Shown here one piece after another: positions 1-6,825 of a DNA stretch of 8,209 nucleotides (positions are counted from its first letter, which is position 1; every line of letters starts with the position of its first letter). Source of the DNA: Bradyrhizobium sp. (GTDB lineage: Bacteria; Pseudomonadota; Alphaproteobacteria; Rhizobiales; Xanthobacteraceae); the NCBI GenBank assembly GCA_019243075.1, contig JAFAUV010000276.1, forward strand, positions 1 through 8,209, given 5' to 3'. The translations under genes and the position numbers were made by a program. Under the pieces are notes generated by a model. That model was not told where the DNA came from and made no database searches. It saw nothing but the letters and a program-made list of their open reading frames with translations.

Positions 1-25
1 TCTGCTTTATCTAGCCTAAGGTCGC

Positions 26-56
26 CATTGCAGGACCGCTCCCTCTTCTTGCAATG
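26..56. repeat. Inverted repeat upstream of the binding-protein gene
   Basis: Two perfect 7-base arms, CATTGCA at 26-32 and TGCAATG at 50-56, are separated by 17 bases. They lie about 80 bases before the start codon of the substrate-binding protein. The arrangement could be an operator for a dimeric regulator, or a weak hairpin at the end of an upstream transcript. Nothing in the window decides between these, and a 7-base repeat can occur by chance. The rest of 1-134 shows no convincing gene; a Shine-Dalgarno AGGAGG at 118-123 serves the next gene. Confidence 0.25.
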
Positions 57-134
57 CGGGATGGCTTCCGCCATCATCGGCTTCAGCGATGGCCAAGACC
101 ATCGGCGCAATCACGATAGGAGGAACGCACCATC

Positions 135-1361
135 ATGAGGAACGGGATTATCCATCTTGCCGGCACGGCCGCACTGGCCATTGCACTGTCGGCGTCATCG
201 GCCTCAGCCCAGAAGAAATACGATCCCGGCGCGAGCGATACCGAGATCAAGGTCGGCCAGACCGTGCCGTTCTCGGGCCCCGCTTCGCCCTACGCTTCCA
301 TCGGCAAGACCCAGGCCGCCTATTTCAAGATGATCAACGAGCAGGGCGGCGTGAACGGCCGCAAGATCAACCTGATCCAGTATGACGACGCCTACTCGCC
401 GCCGAAGGCGGTCGAGCAGGTGCGCAAGCTCGTCGAAGGCGACGAGGTGCTGCTCACCTTCCAGATCATCGGTACGCCGTCGAACGCCGCCGTGCAGAAA
501 TATCTGAACGCCAAGAAGGTACCGCAGCTGTTCGCGGCCACCGGCGCCTCGCGGTTTACCGATCCCAAGAATTTCCCGTGGACCATGGGTTTCAACCCGA
601 ACTACTTCGTCGAGGGCCGCATCTATGGCCAATACATACTGAAAGAGCATCCGAACGCCAAGATCGGCGTGCTCTATCAGAACGACGATCTGGGCAAGGA
701 CTATCTGAACGGCATCAAGGCCGGACTTGGCGGCAAGGCGGCGAGCATGATCGTGGCGGAAGCTTCCTACGAGGTCTCCGATCCGACCATCGATTCGCAG
801 ATTCTCAAGATCAAGGATTCGGGCGCGGACCTGTTCTTCAGCGCATCGACGCCGAAGCAGGCGGCGCAGGCCATCAAGAAGATCGCCGAGCTCGACTGGC
901 ACCCGGTGCAGATCGTCGACATCAATGCGACCTCGGTCGGCGCCGTGTTGAAGCCGGCCGGTCTTGAGGCCGCCAAGGGGCTCATCAGCACCAATTACGG
1001 CAAGGATCCGCTGGATCCGACTTGGAAGGACGATGCGGGCCTGAAGCATTATTTCGACTTCATGGCCAAATACTATCCCGAGGGCGACAAGAACTCGAAC
1101 TTCAACACCTATGGCTATTCCACCGCGCAGCTTCTGGTCCAGGTGCTGCTGCAGTGCGGCGACGACCTGACGCGCGAGAACGTCATGAAGCAGGCGGCTT
1201 CGCTGAAGGACATCAGCGGCGACCTCGCGCTGCCGGGCATGAAGATCAACACCTCGCCGACCGATTATCGCGTCAACAAGCAGATGCAGATGATGAGGTT
1301 CAACGGCGAGCGCTGGGAGCTGTTCGGCCCGATCCTGGAGGATGCGAGTGCGGCCGGCTAA
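135..1361 (+). CDS. ABC transporter substrate-binding protein, branched-chain amino acid (LivK/Peripla_BP_6) type
   Basis: This 408-residue protein is a periplasmic solute-binding component of the Leu/Ile/Val-type (HAAT) ABC uptake family. The ATG at 135 is preceded by AGGAGG (118-123) at an 11-base spacing. Residues 1-25 form a signal peptide: a basic start, an Ala/Leu-rich core and an ASA|QKK cleavage site. The mature part reads as a type I periplasmic-binding fold. A first strand TEIKVGQTVPFSGP (about 35-49) is followed by the motif INEQGGVNGRKI (about 67-78), typical of the family, and a DD pair near 84-85. The length is normal for the family. No permease or ATPase gene lies next to it, and a terminator follows at once, so it is probably transcribed alone. 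Such orphan binding proteins are abundant in bradyrhizobia. The ligand cannot be told from sequence: related proteins bind amino acids, amides, urea or aromatic acids. Confidence 0.93.
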   Translation: MRNGIIHLAGTAALAIALSASSASAQKKYDPGASDTEIKVGQTVPFSGPASPYASIGKTQAAYFKMINEQGGVNGRKINLIQYDDAYSPPKAVEQVRKLVEGDEVLLTFQIIGTPSNAAVQKYLNAKKVPQLFAATGASRFTDPKNFPWTMGFNPNYFVEGRIYGQYILKEHPNAKIGVLYQNDDLGKDYLNGIKAGLGGKAASMIVAEASYEVSDPTIDSQILKIKDSGADLFFSASTPKQAAQAIKKIAELDWHPVQIVDINATSVGAVLKPAGLEAAKGLISTNYGKDPLDPTWKDDAGLKHYFDFMAKYYPEGDKNSNFNTYGYSTAQLLVQVLLQCGDDLTRENVMKQAASLKDISGDLALPGMKINTSPTDYRVNKQMQMMRFNGERWELFGPILEDASAAG

Positions 1362-1387
1362 GCGTCGCCGAACTGATACGAAGCGAT

Positions 1388-1418
1388 CGGCGGCCTCACG
1401 GCCGCCGTCTTGTTTTGT
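1388..1418 (+). terminator. Rho-independent terminator of the binding-protein gene
   Basis: A perfect 8-base GC stem, CGGCGGCC at 1388-1395 with GGCCGCCG at 1400-1407, closes a TCAC loop. It is followed directly by the T-rich stretch TCTTGTTTTGT. The hairpin begins 26 bases after the stop codon of the plus-strand gene, which is the expected place. There is no T-run on the other side, so it should work for the plus strand only. Confidence 0.85.
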
Positions 1419-1424
1419 ACTCGC

Positions 1425-1458
1425 CATTGCCGCGCTTGACTGGGTCGAGCCGGCAATG
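1425..1458. repeat. Long imperfect palindrome, possible REP-like dispersed element
   Basis: CATTGCCG (1425-1432) pairs perfectly with CGGCAATG (1451-1458). Inside that, after one unpaired C at 1433, bases 1434-1440 pair with 1444-1450 (six Watson-Crick pairs and one G-T), leaving a TGG loop. The whole 34 bases can therefore fold into a 15-pair hairpin. It lies between two convergent genes and has no T-run on either side, so it is not a classical intrinsic terminator. Its form resembles the palindromic intergenic repeats (ATTGCCGGG... mirrored) that are common in Bradyrhizobium and Rhodopseudomonas genomes. That comparison is from memory and needs a copy count in a full genome. Confidence 0.5.
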
Positions 1459-1487
1459 CCGACGTGGCGAGCCCCCCACCTGACGAA

Positions 1488-1931
1488 TTAAGTCGGAATC
1501 TCGCCAAACGTCTTCCCGATCGGGAGCACGGCGTGGCGGATCAGGCGGGAATCCTCCACCGCCGCCTGGCGATGCTTGACGGCCTCGCGATAGACGGGGT
1601 CGCGGATCATTTCGACGAAGGCGGCGACATCGGGATATTCGGCGATGAAGCAATGGTCCCAGCGCTCCTGCGGCGGGCCGATCAGCATCAGCTCGAACCT
1701 GCCCTGCCACACGATGCGGCCGCCGAGCCGCGTGAACACCGGACCGCTCTCCCGGCCATAGGCCGCATAGGCTTCGGCACCCGTTGCCTTGCGGCCATCC
1801 GGGTAGGCTGCCTCTTGCAGCAACCGAACCAGGTTCAGCATGTGGATCGGACCCGGCCGGTCATTGGCCCGGAACTGTGCAAAGACTTCCTTGGTTGGAT
1901 CGATATGCCCCATCTGGCGCTCCCTCGGCAT
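1488..1931 (-). CDS. DUF1330 domain-containing protein
   Basis: This small cytoplasmic protein of 147 residues shows no signal peptide or membrane segment. The segment GPIHMLNLVRL (about 27-37) and the later FELMLIGPP...WDHCFIAEYPDVAAFVEMIRDPVY (about 79-114) match the DUF1330 family, which has a ferredoxin-like, dimeric alpha/beta-barrel (dabb) fold. Its biochemical role is not established. The start is uncertain. The ATG at 1931 has GGAG seven bases upstream, but an in-frame ATG at 1913 (residue 7, MGHIDPTKEVF) has a stronger GAGGGAG six bases upstream and may be the real start, giving 141 residues. It is convergent with the binding-protein gene and divergent from the PBP gene, so it probably forms its own transcription unit. 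No function is inferred from the neighbours. Confidence 0.85.
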   Translation of the reverse strand: MPRERQMGHIDPTKEVFAQFRANDRPGPIHMLNLVRLLQEAAYPDGRKATGAEAYAAYGRESGPVFTRLGGRIVWQGRFELMLIGPPQERWDHCFIAEYPDVAAFVEMIRDPVYREAVKHRQAAVEDSRLIRHAVLPIGKTFGEIPT

Positions 1932-1980
1932 CTTTTCGCTCCAGCTTTAGCGAGGCTCCGCCTCACCCCCTAATCACGAA

Positions 1981-1997
1981 TTAACCGCTCCGTAACC
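1981..1997 (+). promoter_or_regulatory. Possible CtrA-binding site upstream of the class A PBP gene
   Basis: The sequence TTAA-N7-GTAACC occurs 59 bases before the ATG at 2057. The alphaproteobacterial cell-cycle regulator CtrA recognises TTAA-N7-TTAA(C), so this is a full left half-site, correct spacing, and a right half-site with one mismatch. It lies in the 125-base gap between two divergent genes, where a promoter is expected. Control of a peptidoglycan synthase by the cell-cycle regulator would make biological sense. The motif is short and one base off, so this remains a hypothesis. Confidence 0.3.
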
Positions 1998-2056
1998 GCG
2001 CCTTAAAGCCTCAAGCGTTAGCGTGCGCGCGAGCAGTGTGGGCGGCGTATTCGGGT

Positions 2057-4237
2057 ATGGCGTGGGGACGGAAAAAAACCAGCGGACGCAGGGAGCCGCG
2101 CTTCGGCATCGCGGCGGCACTCGCCGAGCTGCGGCTCGATCCCAAGGACCGCATCCCTTCAGCCGATGACGACAAGCCGAAGAAGGCATCCAAGCGCAAG
2201 ATCGACAATGACGACCATGAGGAGCCGGCGGTGGAGCGAAAGCCGCGCGAGAGCGGCAGCAGCAGGCGGCGCGGAAAAACCTCGGGCCTGAGCCTGGGGC
2301 GCCTCGTCTACTGGTGCGCGGTACTTGGCCTTTGGGCCGGCATCGCCGGGGCAAGCGTGGTGGTATGGGCCGGCGCGCATCTGCCGCCGATCCAGTCGCT
2401 CGAGATTCCCAAGCGACCGCCGACCATCGAGATCGTCGGCGCCGATGGCAGCGTGCTCGCCCAGCGCGGCGAAATGGCCGGCGCCAATGTCTCTCTGAAG
2501 GACCTGCCGCCCTATCTGCCAAAGGCCTTCATCGCCATCGAGGACCGCCGCTTCTATTCGCATTATGGCGTCGACCCCTACGGCATCCTGCGTGCGGCGG
2601 TGACGAACCTGTTGCACCGGGGCGTCTCGCAGGGCGGCTCGACCTTGACCCAACAGCTCGCCAAGAACCTGTTCCTGACCCAGGAGCGCACGCTGGCGCG
2701 CAAGCTGCAGGAAGCCGAGCTCGCGCTGTGGCTGGAGCGCAAATATGCCAAGAACGAAATCCTCGAGCTTTATCTGAACCGCGTCTATTTCGGCTCCGGC
2801 GCCTATGGGGTGGAAGCCGCGGCGCAGCGCTATTTCGGCAAATCCGCCAAGAACGTGACGCTGGCGGAAGCTGCGATGCTGGCCGGGCTCGTCAAATCGC
2901 CGTCGCGGCTCGCGCCCAACCGCAATCCCGAGGGCGCGGAGAAACGTGCCCAGACCGTGCTCGCCGCGATGGCGGACGCCAGGTTCATCACCGATGCGCA
3001 GGCGCAGGCTTCAATGGCCCACCCCGCGGCCTCGGTGAAGCCCGCCGGCGCCGGCACCGTCAACTATGTCGCCGACTGGATCGGCGAGGTGCTCGACGAT
3101 CTCGTCGGCCAGATCGATCAGAGCGTCCGGGTCGAAACCACCATCGATCCCAAGCTGCAGAGCATCGCCGAAACCGCGGTGATCGACGAGCTCGCCGCCA
3201 AGAGCGTGAAATTCAACGTCAGCCAGGGCGCGCTGGTGGCGATGAGCCCCGACGGCGCGGTGCGCGCCATGGTCGGCGGGCGCAATTACGGCGAAAGCCA
3301 GTATAACCGCGCGGTCACCGCCAAGCGTCAGCCGGGCTCGGCGTTCAAGCCGTTCGTCTATCTCACCGCAATCGAGGCCGGGCTGACGCCGGACACCGTG
3401 CGCCAGGACGCGCCGCTCGACATCAAGGGCTGGAAGCCCGAGAACTACAGCCATGAATATTTCGGGCCGGTGACGCTCACCCAGGCGCTGGCGATGTCGC
3501 TCAATACCGTCGCCGTGCGGCTCGGGCTCGAAGTCGGGCCGAAGAACGTGGTGCGCACCGCACACCGGCTCGGCATCTCCTCAAAGCTCGAGCCGAACGC
3601 CTCGATTGCGCTCGGCACCTCCGAAGTGTCCGTGCTCGAAATGGTCGGCGCCTATGCTCCCTTCGCCAATGGCGGGCTTGCCGTCTCCCCCCATGTCGTG
3701 ACCAGGATCAAGACGCTGGAGGGCGGCAAGGTGATCTATGCGCGCCAGCCCGATGAGGCCAACCAGGTCATCGAGCCGCGCAATGTCGCGATGATGGACA
3801 TCATGATGGAGCAGACGCTGATCTCGGGCACCGCGAAGAAGGCGGAGATTCCGGGCTGGCAGGCGGCCGGCAAGACCGGCACCAGCCAGGATTTCCGCGA
3901 CGCCTGGTTCATCGGCTACACGGCCAATCTCGTCACCGGCGTCTGGCTCGGCAATGACGACAACTCGCCGACCAGGAAGGCGACCGGTGGCGGTCTGCCG
4001 GTGGAAGTGTGGTCGCGCTTCATGCGTGCGGCCCATCAGGGCGTGGCGGCAGCCAGCCTGCCGAACTCGCAGATGACCGGCCCCTCGCTCGCGCAGATCG
4101 CCTCTCAGATCACGGCTCCCATGCCGCCTCCGGTGCAGGCGGGGGCTCCGCGTTCTGCGCGCGCAGCGGTGCGGCCGGAGCCGGCGGCAGGGCTCGATGG
4201 CTGGCTGATGGATCGGCTGTTCGGCGGCAATCGGTAG
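2057..4237 (+). CDS. Class A penicillin-binding protein, PBP1A family (glycosyltransferase/transpeptidase)
   Basis: This bifunctional peptidoglycan synthase of 726 residues polymerises lipid II glycan chains and cross-links their stem peptides at the outer face of the inner membrane. An 80-residue, highly charged cytoplasmic tail precedes one membrane anchor (about 81-106). The GT51 domain follows, with EDRRFYSHYGVD (162-173, catalytic Glu162), GGSTLTQQLAKN (193-204), RKLQE (215-219) and YGVEAAAQRYFGK (250-262). The transpeptidase domain has the acyl-enzyme motif SAFK (Ser428, Lys431), SLN (481-483) and KTGTS (606-610), so both activities look intact. The last 60 residues are Ala/Pro-rich. 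It is shorter than E. coli PBP1a (about 850) because there is little sequence between the two domains. I chose the ATG at 2057 (MAWGRKK) over an in-frame GTG at 2036; neither has a strong Shine-Dalgarno. Several PBP1A paralogues usually exist in these bacteria, so no symbol is assigned. Confidence 0.95.
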   Translation: MAWGRKKTSGRREPRFGIAAALAELRLDPKDRIPSADDDKPKKASKRKIDNDDHEEPAVERKPRESGSSRRRGKTSGLSLGRLVYWCAVLGLWAGIAGASVVVWAGAHLPPIQSLEIPKRPPTIEIVGADGSVLAQRGEMAGANVSLKDLPPYLPKAFIAIEDRRFYSHYGVDPYGILRAAVTNLLHRGVSQGGSTLTQQLAKNLFLTQERTLARKLQEAELALWLERKYAKNEILELYLNRVYFGSGAYGVEAAAQRYFGKSAKNVTLAEAAMLAGLVKSPSRLAPNRNPEGAEKRAQTVLAAMADARFITDAQAQASMAHPAASVKPAGAGTVNYVADWIGEVLDDLVGQIDQSVRVETTIDPKLQSIAETAVIDELAAKSVKFNVSQGALVAMSPDGAVRAMVGGRNYGESQYNRAVTAKRQPGSAFKPFVYLTAIEAGLTPDTVRQDAPLDIKGWKPENYSHEYFGPVTLTQALAMSLNTVAVRLGLEVGPKNVVRTAHRLGISSKLEPNASIALGTSEVSVLEMVGAYAPFANGGLAVSPHVVTRIKTLEGGKVIYARQPDEANQVIEPRNVAMMDIMMEQTLISGTAKKAEIPGWQAAGKTGTSQDFRDAWFIGYTANLVTGVWLGNDDNSPTRKATGGGLPVEVWSRFMRAAHQGVAAASLPNSQMTGPSLAQIASQITAPMPPPVQAGAPRSARAAVRPEPAAGLDGWLMDRLFGGNR

Positions 4238-4298
4238 CACGGCGCCGCAAACATCATTGCCTGCCCCGCGACAGCCCTGCAAATCAGAGCAGGCGGCT

Positions 4299-5054
4299 TC
4301 AATCCTCGATCCCGTAGCGGTGCAAATCGTTGCCATAGGTATCGAGCCACTTCTTGGCGCGCTCGACCGACGGGCAGATGCGCGCCACCACCCGCCAGAA
4401 CCGCGGCGAATGGTTCATCTCGACCAGATGCGCCACTTCGTGGGCGGCGAGATAGTCGAGCACAAAGGGCGGCGCGAGGATCAGCCGCCAGGAGAACGAC
4501 AGCGAGCCGGCCGAGGTGCAGGAGCCCCAGCGGCTCGACTGATCGCGGATCGAGATCCGCTTGACGCGGACGCCGAGGGCTTGCGCATATTCCTGCGCCG
4601 ATTTCTGCACGTCGCGGCGCGCCTCGCGCTTGAGGAAATCATGTACGCGGCGGTCGATGAACTCATAATCGCCGGCGACGCAGAGGACCTTGTCACCGCT
4701 CTCGCGCGTTTCAGTCCACACCGTACCGCGCTCGCCCGAGCGATGCACGATCCGGTGCGGAACGCCGCGCAAGGGGACCACGGTGCCGGGCTGGAACGGC
4801 GCAGCCTTGGGCAGCCGCCCGAGACGCGCGGCGATCCAGCCGCCATGAAGCTGCGCGAACTCGCGCGCCTCGACTATGGTGCCGCGCGGCGGCACGGTGA
4901 GGATGGCTTCGCGGTCAGTGGGATGAATACGAAGCGTGTATCGCCTCGCGCGTCTATGCCGCCTCAGCCGGATCGCAAAGACTTGCGAGCCATGCTTGAC
5001 CAGAAGAGTCGAGGGTTCGGCAGGGCGCCGATACAGGAGCGCGCGGGTGGCCAT
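4299..5054 (-). CDS. YgjP/DUF45 family M48-like zinc metallohydrolase
   Basis: This 251-residue cytoplasmic protein belongs to the YgjP-like (DUF45) metallopeptidase-like family. The metal site is visible as HEVAHL (205-210) with a third ligand His215 in MNHSPRFW, giving HExxH-x5-H. The family motif RDQSSRWGSC occupies about 170-179, and an Arg-rich strand RLRRHRRARRYTLR lies near the N-terminus (about 29-42). The fold is that of zinc peptidases. The E. coli homologue YgjP has been named a UTP pyrophosphatase, so the substrate here is open. The frame stays open upstream to a TTG at 5168 (289 residues). I prefer the ATG at 5054, because the 38 extra residues look unlike the family and 251 is a normal length, but the ribosome site is weak for either. 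The gene ends 61 bases from the convergent PBP gene and has no operon partner. Confidence 0.85.
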   Translation of the reverse strand: MATRALLYRRPAEPSTLLVKHGSQVFAIRLRRHRRARRYTLRIHPTDREAILTVPPRGTIVEAREFAQLHGGWIAARLGRLPKAAPFQPGTVVPLRGVPHRIVHRSGERGTVWTETRESGDKVLCVAGDYEFIDRRVHDFLKREARRDVQKSAQEYAQALGVRVKRISIRDQSSRWGSCTSAGSLSFSWRLILAPPFVLDYLAAHEVAHLVEMNHSPRFWRVVARICPSVERAKKWLDTYGNDLHRYGIED

Positions 5055-5376
5055 GTCTGTAAGTCCGGGGAGGAGCAGTTCGCCCGGATTCTGCCATATC
5101 CGCCGCCATGGAAACCGCTCGGCGCAAAAACAAATCATTTGCCCAATATACAGGGGCTTTGTCGCCAAAGGCCTCTACTGGATGGGGCTGGAACCCAAAA
5201 ATTTAGTGCGGAACTCGTCCCAAAACGGCATTCAAGGAATGAGTTAATAGTCACTGCTTCCGGCGGCCTCGGCCCCGGCTTTCCAGCCGCCGATTCAGCG
5301 GGTTAACGGCCATCCCCGAATCGGCACCCCGCCGATCCCGCGCGACAAAATTCGCAGGAAAAAGCCGGGTGGGCGC
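5055..5376. other. Palindrome-rich intergenic region between phaZ and the YgjP-like gene
   Basis: About 320 bases lie between two minus-strand genes, and I see no convincing gene in them. On the minus strand a -10-like TATATT (5145-5150) sits some 90 bases before the chosen start of the YgjP-like gene, next to a small palindrome CAAAT-C-ATTTG (5131-5141). CATTC-AAG-GAATG (5229-5241) is another short palindrome. Nearer phaZ, CGGCGGC/GCCGCCG arms (5261-5267, 5286-5292) enclose 18 bases. An alternative compact hairpin (5276-5289) has a GGAA tetraloop on the minus strand, and ATCGGC/GCCGAT arms lie at 5320-5336. None of these is followed by a T-run in the phaZ direction, so intrinsic termination of phaZ is unproven. 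Confidence 0.5.
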
Positions 5377-6702
5377 TCATTCGGCCGCCAATGCGAGCAG
5401 CGACTTCGGATTGGCTGACGACATCATGAAATCGTTGATGCGCGGCACGATCTCGGAGCGGAAACGGGAACCGTTGAACACGCCGTAATGGCCAACGCCC
5501 TTCTGAACGTAGTGAACGCGGCGATGATTGGGGATCGACGTGCAGAGGCCATGCGTCGCCTCGGTCTGGCCGAGACCGGAAATGTCGTCCTTCTCGCCTT
5601 CCACCGTCATCAGCGCGACGCGCGTGATCTTGGATGGATCGACGGGGCGCCCGCGATGGGTCATCTCGCCCTTCGGCAGCGCGTGCTTGATGAACACCGT
5701 TTCGACGGTTTGCAGGTAATATTCGGCCGCAAGGTCCATCACGGCGAGATATTCGTCGTAAAACTCCCGGTGCTTGTCGACGAGGTCACCATCGCCCTTC
5801 ACCAGATTGGCGAAGAGCTGCTTATGGGCGTCCATGTGGCGATCGAGATTCATCGAGATGAAGCCATTGAGTTGCAGGAAGCCCGGATAGACATCGCGCA
5901 TCACGCCGGGATGCGGGAACGGCACCTTGGTGATGACGTTGTTGCGGAACCATTCGATGCCGCGCTCTTCGGCGAGATTGTTGACCCCGGTCGGGTTGCG
6001 GCGCGTGTCGATCGGCCCGCCCATCAGCGTCATCGACAGCGGCACGAAGGGATTGCGGTTGGCTTCCATAATGGAGACCGCGGCCACGACCGGCACCGAG
6101 GGCTGGCACACCGCGACCACATGCATGTTGCCGCCGAGCTCCTGCAGCATCTCGATCACATAGTCGATATAGTCGTCGAGATCGAAACGCCCCTGAGTCA
6201 GCGGCACCATGCGCGCATCGGCCCAGTCCGTGATGTAGACTTCATGCGTCGGCAGGAAGGCCTCGACCGTGCCGCGAAGCAGAGTCGCATAGTGACCGGA
6301 CATCGGCGCCACGATCAGAACGCGCGGCTGCGGCGCGCGCAAGGGCCGGGTCAATAGGCGGTCGAAATGCAGGAGGCGGCAGAACGGCCTTTCCCAGACG
6401 GTCCTGACCTCGACGGCCGTGCGGATGCCGTTCACCTCGGTTTCGTCCAAGCCCCATTCCGGCTTGCCATAGCGGCGCGTGGTTCGCTCGAACAATTCGC
6501 AAGCCGCGGCGACCGACTTGCCGAGCTCGGTATGCGACCAGGGGTTCAGCGGATTCTGAAACAGGATTTTGGTCGCGTCGGTAACCGCGCGCGCCGGATT
6601 GAGCGAGGCGTGCGCCATCTCATACATCCAGTACATCGGCGTCGTCAGCGCCGAACTGCCTTCCGCCAGCGGCGGCGCCCTGCCAAACTCACCAATCGGC
6701 AT
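5377..6702 (-). CDS. phaZ: Intracellular polyhydroxybutyrate/polyhydroxyalkanoate depolymerase
   Basis: This 441-residue cytoplasmic enzyme breaks down stored PHB granules to 3-hydroxybutyrate monomers or oligomers. It matches the Ralstonia PhaZ1-type family along its length. Recognisable stretches are NPLNPWSHTE (about 50-59), APMSGHYATLLRGTVEAFLP (132-151), TDWADARMVP (158-167) and MGGPIDTRRNPT (227-238). The catalytic triad can be placed by comparison with PhaZ1: Cys199 in VCQPSVPV, an Asp at 372-373 in EGEKDDISG, and His405 in GVGHYGVF. The nucleophile is Cys, as is normal for this family, not the Ser of extracellular depolymerases. There is no signal peptide. The ATG at 6702 has AGGGG nine bases upstream; the frame extends to a TTG at 6747 without support, and the ATG at 6636 lacks a ribosome site. 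No pha synthesis genes are visible nearby. Confidence 0.95.
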   Translation of the reverse strand: MPIGEFGRAPPLAEGSSALTTPMYWMYEMAHASLNPARAVTDATKILFQNPLNPWSHTELGKSVAAACELFERTTRRYGKPEWGLDETEVNGIRTAVEVRTVWERPFCRLLHFDRLLTRPLRAPQPRVLIVAPMSGHYATLLRGTVEAFLPTHEVYITDWADARMVPLTQGRFDLDDYIDYVIEMLQELGGNMHVVAVCQPSVPVVAAVSIMEANRNPFVPLSMTLMGGPIDTRRNPTGVNNLAEERGIEWFRNNVITKVPFPHPGVMRDVYPGFLQLNGFISMNLDRHMDAHKQLFANLVKGDGDLVDKHREFYDEYLAVMDLAAEYYLQTVETVFIKHALPKGEMTHRGRPVDPSKITRVALMTVEGEKDDISGLGQTEATHGLCTSIPNHRRVHYVQKGVGHYGVFNGSRFRSEIVPRINDFMMSSANPKSLLALAAE

Positions 6703-6719
6703 CGATCTAGACCCCTGTT

Positions 6720-6763
6720 TTGCGCCGCAGCATACTGAACAATGCAAAATAATGCGTCAATGC
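6720..6763 (-). promoter_or_regulatory. Candidate phaZ promoter with TGC-rich, PhaR-like sites
   Basis: Read on the minus strand, TTGACG (6755-6760) is followed after 17 bases by a weak -10, CAGTAT (6732-6737). This would place the transcript start roughly 20-25 bases before the phaZ ATG. Around it the DNA is rich in TGC/GCA: GCATT occurs three times (6741-6745, 6751-6755, 6759-6763), and CTGC-GGC-GCAA (6720-6730) overlaps the expected start point. PhaR, the regulator of PHB storage genes in alphaproteobacteria, is known to bind TGC-rich sites of the form CTGC-N3-GCAG, and this sequence differs by one base. Regulation by PhaR is inferred; the -10 match is poor. Confidence 0.4.
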
Positions 6764-6780
6764 ACAGATCGGTATATCTG

Positions 6781-6817
6781 CGCTGGACTGCCAGCGAACA
6801 GCCCGGGAATCCACGGG
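6781..6817 (-). terminator. Two tandem hairpins after the ABC permease gene
   Basis: Just after the permease stop codon (minus strand), CCCG...CGGG arms with an inner GG/CC pair and one bulged A form a hairpin at 6802-6817. A second, perfect 6-base stem CGCTGG-ACTG-CCAGCG follows at 6781-6796. The position fits the end of the exporter operon, but neither stem has a proper T-run after it. They may act as a weak terminator, protect the mRNA end, or do nothing. Confidence 0.3.
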
Positions 6818-6825
6818 AAAGTGAC

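Noticed and set aside
204..1427. 407-codon open frame on the minus strand
   Set aside because: It lies antiparallel to the binding-protein gene, is rich in Arg, Leu, Gly and His, and shows no family motif. This is the usual high-GC shadow of a real gene.
2314..3306. 330-codon open frame on the plus strand inside the PBP gene
   Set aside because: It is a frame-shifted, Arg-rich shadow; the PBP frame carries all glycosyltransferase and transpeptidase motifs without interruption.
4276..4293. Hairpin CCTGC-N8-GCAGG between the convergent PBP and YgjP-like genes
   Set aside because: The stem is only five pairs with an eight-base loop and there is no T-run in either direction, so it is too weak to call a terminator.
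4257..5306. 349-codon open frame on the plus strand
   Set aside because: It covers the YgjP-like gene antisense. The minus-strand protein has the HExxH metal site and family motifs; this one has only Arg/Ala-rich low-information sequence.
5488..6357. 289-codon open frame antisense to phaZ
   Set aside because: It is His/Arg/Asp-rich with no recognisable domain, and the phaZ frame is fully conserved opposite it.
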